Both the position numbers and the translations under genes were made by a program. The notes under the pieces were generated by a model that was not told the DNA's origin, did no database searches, and worked only from the letters and a program-made list of their open reading frames with translations. DNA of 64,000 bases, from the NCBI GenBank assembly GCA_963693085.1, contig OY856411.1:117267267-117331266 (forward strand). Direction: 5' to 3'. Shown piece by piece: positions 59,080 to 64,000 of this stretch (positions within the stretch are counted from its first letter, which is position 1; each line of letters starts with the position of its first letter). The DNA is from Alisma plantago-aquatica. Taxonomy: Eukaryota; Streptophyta; Magnoliopsida; Alismatales; Alismataceae.

Positions 59080-61008
59080 TTGGGGACCATTTCATCTTTC
59101 TTCTTGTAGGTACTTGCAAATGGATTGACTTGAGCCATTGAATTGCAAATTGACTTGTTAATCCACATGAAAGAAGAAAGGTGAGATGTGTATGAGGTGA
59201 AAACAAGCGGAAAAGCAATGGTAAGCACAAAGGTAATGTTTTTCTTGCTTATAACCATTTCTAACTTGTTTTGTCAAGTAAGTGTGCACTATGCATATGG
59301 GTTTTGAGTCAAAAGTGGTATTTTGTGTTTCTCTTCACACTCTTGTAAAGAACCGTTTCTAATGCTTTTATAGTGCATTACTAACTTGCTTACACATGTT
59401 TGGATATGGTTTGTATTTTTAACATGCCTCTAAGTATGTTTCTATGAAATATATGTGCCTTTTTACATCAACTTTGTCGGTCGAGTTTGTCCTATTTGAA
59501 ACTCGACCGATGGGCACTATGGGTGTTGCTAACATCTGTTGTCGGTCGAGTTGCCAATACACATAACTCGACCGATAGCACTATGCATAGAATATACATT
59601 TGTCTTATTGAATGAGAATTTCCCTCTCAACTAGATTTTCTCAACCAATAGCCTTATTCTTTGGCACTCTCATTTGTAACCTTTATGTATGCATATTGCC
59701 ATGCTTTAAATTGTCTATCTTGCTTACAACTCTATCTCTCTAATTGCTGTAAATTGGTATATCTATATATTGCAATTACTTGCTTTGAGTTGTTTTGCAG
59801 GTTTTGATGATTGATCTCTTTGGATCCCTTAGTTGTGTCTAAAATTGCTTCCTTTGTACTCTAACTTGCTACATCTATCTAGGTGTATATCTTGTGTTGA
59901 TACAACCTTGAGGTTCTTAGTGGTAATCATCTTTTGGTAATGATGCATATTTGTTAGTAAGTTATATCCTTTCATGCTTCTAAAATTACTTATCTCTTTG
60001 TTTGGATATATCTCCACATCTACTCATAGATTGCTTTATCTTGTGTATCTTTTGGTATCTCTGGCTATGATCTAGATCCTACTAGTAGTACTAACTTGTG
60101 ATAACATCTACTAGTAGTTCATATACATGTAGTTCTAGCCCTATTTATAATTGCTATCTTTTCTCATCAAGTGGTATTCTACTATATGATTTGCTTGTAT
60201 CTTGTCTCATACTTGCTCAAGCTTGTTCCTTGAATTGCAAATCTACTATCTTGAGTTGATTGCATAAAAATTGTGATGCAGGGCACCTAGAGCTACATTG
60301 TATGTAGAAATTGGAGTATTTTTGGATTTTATGCAGATCTTGCTCCAGTTTCAGTTTTTGCTGCAAGAGTTGTGTTTTTTTATGTATAAACGACCTTTTG
60401 AGAAAGGCTCAGTGCTTCACCATGAGCAGCAAATTCCGTCATCTTGAGTGTTAAAATTGCGATTTATTATTTTTCTACAACACTATATCTTGCATTTTAG
60501 GGTTGTTCAAGTACATGCTTTAACTTGCTTTTCTTTCTATGCTTGGACAAGCCCCTATATGTGCTCTACTACTCTCCTTATATAACTTTTTGTAATCTCC
60601 TTTCCTTTAACAAGTGGTGTTTCTTATTTCTTCATACCCCCACCTTTTTGAAATGACAAAGGGGGAGAAAGGTATGTCTTCTTTTGACAAAATAGGGAGA
60701 AGGCATGTCTTACATGAAGAGAAGAAGTATGTCCATGTAAGAGGGAGAAGGTAAATGGGAGAATACATATATGTGTAGAACATATATGAGTAGAAGACAT
60801 AGTATTCTATAAATGTTATGAAAGCTAACCATGTAGGAGAAATAGCATCAATTGAGGGGGAGTATGAGAACTCCATGCACATCAATTGAGGGGGAGCATA
60901 TGAGCTCAATCCTATTGAAACCCCTACGTTTCTCTGAAGGTATGATTTTACTTAAAAGCTTTCAATACATTTATGGAATGGTTTGTCATCTTCAAAAAGG
61001 GGGAGAAT
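59080..61008 (+). other. Interior spacer of unit 4
   Basis: Homologous to spacers 2 and 3, with paired GGTCGAGTT/AACTCGACCGAT at 59477-59573. Ends in the polypurine tract (60995-61008). Confidence 0.75.
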
Positions 61009-61578
61009 GTTGACTCAAGGTCAATTAGGTCAATATTGACTCATGTCTAAATTGACTAAACCCTTGTTTTGATGATGACTAACCATTCCACGTATTGGTG
61101 TCTAATGCCTCTACTTGAGTGATTTCAGATTAGGTATAGACACACTCCAAATGCTCTAACTTGAACATCCTAAGTTGGAGAAAAGACAAGTCAAAGTCAT
61201 ACAAGTGCACATTTTTGTAATATGATGTAAATCCATTAGAATTGTGTTGTAAATCACTTGTAATGATTGTATGACTTCTAATTAAGCTTAGAAAAAATCA
61301 GGAGCACTTAGATCGAATGTTTTAATCACTTTTGATGAAATTTAGAAAATTGATCACAACAACTTGGTCGGTCGAGTTTCCATCCTTAAAACTCGAGCGA
61401 TCGTTCTTGGTCGATTTTTTGGAGATTGCATCGGTTGAGTTGTGTTTTCACAGAACTCGACCGATCGAGTAAGAGACCATTTGATTTTAAATGGTCGGTC
61501 GAGTTTCCCCAAGACAAACTCGACCAATCTTTTAAATATTGATTTTGTCTTTTACTGGATCGGTCGAGTTACCTATAT
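61009..61578 (+). repeat. Array LTR 5, interrupted by a LINE
   Basis: Matches the other LTRs from TGTTGACTCAAGG to CGGTCGAGTTACCTATAT, then changes abruptly to the LINE leader. The rest may lie beyond the window. Confidence 0.85.
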
Positions 61579-61620
61579 ACATTAAGAATGTAGAACAATC
61601 AGAATAAGGATAGAAAAAAG

Positions 61621-63524
61621 ATGTCCGGATGCGGGCGAGGAAGGGGCGGGAGAGGCGATTGTTACGATCGGGACCCTAACTGCGGCAGCGGTCATGATGC
61701 TAGGGATGAAGATGACGAGAACTTCTGGGATGATGGCGATAGGAGGGGCAGATCTAGATTGCTTAGAAGAGAAGCGGATGTCGGTGTGCGGTTTGATATC
61801 CCTGGGGCAGGGATGACATTCAACTACGCTGGAACTAGGGATTTGAAATCACTCCATGACGGCCCGGCGAGCCCGACTCACGGGGATGAAAACAAACTGG
61901 AGTTTAACCTCTACATGGAGGAGTTCCCTCAGGCAGGAGGGGATGGGGATGCTGAGACCCCTGTTGGCGATGCTAATAGAAATCCTCAGGCCGATACAGA
62001 TGGGTTTAGTAGCATCTTCACGAAGGTACATGACCAGTCTGCTGAGTTCTTTGTTGATAAACTGTTTGAGAATGATCTCACGGTGGAGGACATCTCACTG
62101 GGGGTCTTAGATGGCATACCGGCTCTGAACATCAACCCCTCCACGGTGGAAAATCTAGCCAAGCCTTGGAAATTTGCTGTGGTGGTCCATATGGTTGGGA
62201 CGTCCATAGGGTACCTTACCCTCCGCGACAGGCTGAAGCAACTTTGGAAGATCTCAGGCAGATTTAACATGTATGAACTGGAGTTGGGTCATTTCGTTCT
62301 TCAGTTCTCCAGTAGGAAGGACTTCGACAGGGCAATGTTTGGAGGGCCGTGGAAACTATTTGGGAAAAACGTGATGGTCTGGGAATGGAACAAGAACTTT
62401 ACCCCTACTGAAGAGTACCCAAAACACATGGTTACATGGGTTCGTATTTTAAAATTTACCGCTGCACCTTTATGTGCCCACCAAGTTTGAGTTCCTTGGC
62501 CTGGCTTTAGGTAAGCTGGTAAAAGTCGATGAGCACACGTTGAAGAGAACCAGAAGTCATTTTTCCAGGCTTGCTGTACTTCTGAAGAATACAAATAACC
62601 TCAGGTTTTTTTTTTCAAATTTGGTGAGCATCTGGAATAACTAGTTCAAATATGGTTCCTGACACGCGATTAATGTATAGATATTCATACAAAACCATAA
62701 AAAAGGGTTAAGCCTTTCATGCCTTCTATCTTAATTAATGGGGTAGAATTCGAAGTTGAATATGAAGGCTTTCCATGGATGTGCCTTGCATGTGGAGAAG
62801 AAGGCCACATTTCCAAATACTGCCTCAATCCTAAACATGGTAATGGAGAAACGAACCAGACACCTAAGGATCATGCACCAACAAACAACCAGGAGGAAGA
62901 GCCAAGTGCTCAACTTCCGGATACATGGAAAACCCAAAAGAAACATAGTGGCAACCAAAGACGCAAAGCTACCCATGCTGAGAAACTCCTAGACCAGCCC
63001 AAGGGAATAGATTTAACTCTCTTTATGATGTGGAAGATATTGAATATGATATTCTGGAAGTTACTGAGCAAACCCAATCTAAAGATAACCAAAGGCAACA
63101 AGGCGATACAAGAGGCGCTAAGGTGTGGAAGGAAAAAAACAAGGCATCCAAGGCACATGAGAAGTCTAAGGAAGGTCAGGTGCTTGATTCTACCAACACT
63201 GTAAAGTCTATAGCCTCTCCTACCAACTCTACGGTGTGTTCTAAATCTCATACGATCTCCAACCCATCAGTTGATGAAATCATCATGGGCATTCATGTAA
63301 GTGCTGAAGACATCCCTACTACTGCCACTAACACCCCCGTGTCGTCGTTGGACACCTCCCTCAACCCAACCAGTCCCACCCCTCTGGATGGAATGGGTCC
63401 GAAGCCTGATGCTAGATACTCTCTAGATAGGATTTTAAGAGGTAATGGGTCCAAGATAAAAAGAAAGGGTAACACAAGGCTCCCCGCAGATGGATCAAAG
63501 GCACAGGAGCTCAAGACGCGCTGA
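61621..63524 (+). pseudogene. LINE ORF1, DUF4283 and zinc knuckle, frameshifted
   Basis: The start at 61621 gives an Arg/Gly-rich RNA-binding-like end (CGRGRGGRG), an acidic linker, and DUF4283 from about residue 178 (KPWKFAVVVHMVGTSIGY, FNMYELELGHFVLQF, MFGGPWKLFGKNVMVWEW, HMVTWVRI). A frameshift near 62455 moves the reading to VPTKFEFLGLALGKLVKVDE. Around 62600-62720 the link is disturbed, then VEFEVEYEGFPWMCLACGEEGHISKYC gives the knuckle (CX2CX4HX4C). A further frame change near 62990 leads to NRFNSLYDVEDI and a low-complexity C-terminus that stops at 63522-63524. ORF1 proteins coat LINE RNA. Confidence 0.82.
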
Positions 63525-63667
63525 CAGTGGTAGAAGCCACAATGTAGCCTCTGTCGAAGATTTAGCTGAGAATGAAGTACAGTGCGTGGAAGACACGACT
63601 ATTAAGGAGAACATCTGCCTTGACTCTTGTTGAGTTTCCTTTCTTCGCGCTCCCTGCCTACTCATTC

Positions 63668-64000
63668 ATGATTGACACTCTTTGCTGGAACGTAAGAGGT
63701 ATTGGTAATGACGACACTTGCACTATACTCAAGGAAATCATTAGAGAATGCAAACCCTCCATTATTGGCATTCTCGAGCCAAGAATCAGTGCCTCCTAAG
63801 CCACTCACACTATCAAACTGCTTGGTTTCAGCAACTCTCACCAGGTGGAGGCTCGCAATTTCTCTGGGGGTATCTAGGTCTGCTGGAACCAACACATTTG
63901 CAGCGTTGAAATCCTTTGTAGCCATCGCCAGTTCATCAGCTACAAAGTTAACAATACGGTGATCATTACTTTCATCTACGCCAGTGTTCATCTCAGTCTG
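63668..64000 (+). pseudogene. LINE ORF2, endonuclease N-terminus, partial
   Basis: MIDTLCWNVRGIGN opens an AP-type endonuclease: WNVRG carries the conserved Asn, and IIGILEPRIS corresponds to the conserved Glu motif (..L.E.K/R). TAA at 63797 and TAG at 63875 (Trp codon context, GGIxVCWN) interrupt it. Reading continues to ITFIYASV near the window edge. The open frame extends upstream to 63572, so the true start is uncertain. RT is outside the window. Confidence 0.8.

Larger units (their letters stand above)
44331..61578 (+). mobile_element. Head-to-tail array of a gag-only LTR retroelement: five LTRs, four interiors
   Basis: LTR starts at 44331, 47871, 51937, 56434 and 61009 (TGTTGACTCAAGGTC, except TATTGACTCA at the first), each after the first preceded by an AAAAAGGGGGAGAA polypurine tract. 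LTR ends GATCCAACA at 45934, 53491 and 58041, each followed by a TGGTATCA(G/A)AG(C/T) primer binding site of the initiator-Met tRNA type. Every interior has the same order: gag, about 2 kb non-coding, polypurine tract. No protease, integrase, RT or RNase H motif occurs in any interior. A complete unit is about 4.55 kb. Neighbouring units share an LTR, the product expected from unequal LTR recombination rather than separate insertions. The array probably landed inside the minus-strand element at its left. Confidence 0.9.
61579..64000 (+). mobile_element. Plant L1-type LINE, 5' part
   Basis: A short leader precedes an ORF1 with DUF4283 and a CCHC knuckle and then the beginning of an endonuclease ORF2, the standard plant L1 order. 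GC content over the first coding part exceeds the surroundings. The element continues past the window end, so RT and tail are not visible. Confidence 0.88.

Noticed and set aside
62301..63251. Minus-strand ORFs opposite LINE ORF1
   Set aside because: Shadows of the coding frame with DUF4283 and zinc knuckle on the plus strand.

Overview
This window reads as nuclear DNA from a flowering plant. It is AT-rich, has plant-type transposable element families nested in each other, and shows no bacterial operon structure. I see no intact host gene, no rRNA or tRNA gene and no CRISPR array. Nearly everything recognisable is a mobile element or its remnant, as expected of pericentromeric or other gene-poor heterochromatin. 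I cannot name the species.

Layout. (1) 1-3254: a tandem repeat of about 1.25-1.3 kb, 2.5 copies, function unknown. (2) About 4.25-14.83 kb: an Athila-like Ty3/gypsy retrotransposon on the minus strand. It keeps gag, protease and an extra 3' ORF but has lost RT, RNase H and integrase. Its left LTR is itself followed by a second primer-binding-like site, suggesting a former LTR-sharing tandem. (3) About 15.66-36.36 kb: a large PIF/Harbinger DNA transposon on the minus strand, with a decayed DDE transposase and a Myb/SANT-like partner. (4) Nested in it at 25272-35268: a full-length CACTA (En/Spm) transposon with matching termini, a 3-bp AAA target duplication, subterminal repeats, a TNP2 transposase pseudogene and a 13-exon Transposase_24 plus Ulp1-type cysteine protease gene. 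Its 5' part carries several long near-perfect hairpins. (5) 36.4-41 kb: repeat-rich remnants, including a decayed plant mobile domain ORF. (6) 41387-44330: the 3' end of a minus-strand LTR element distantly related to the next one. (7) 44331-61578: a head-to-tail array of a gag-only LTR retroelement, five LTRs alternating with four internal regions, each followed by a polypurine tract and the next LTR. (8) 61579-64000: a plant L1-type LINE inserted in the fifth LTR and running off the window.

Functional view. The elements are largely dead by nonsense and frameshift mutations. Least damaged are two of the four gag ORFs (about 327 and 328 codons) and the catalytic residues of the CACTA Ulp1-like protease. 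The gag-only units need pol from elsewhere, so they are non-autonomous. Three families (Athila-like, CACTA, gag-only array) each carry dense short inverted motifs in terminal or non-coding regions: CACGACCGTG-like, AACCGACG and GGTCGAGTT/AACTCGACC. All calls come from reading motifs and aligning repeats by eye; no database search was run.
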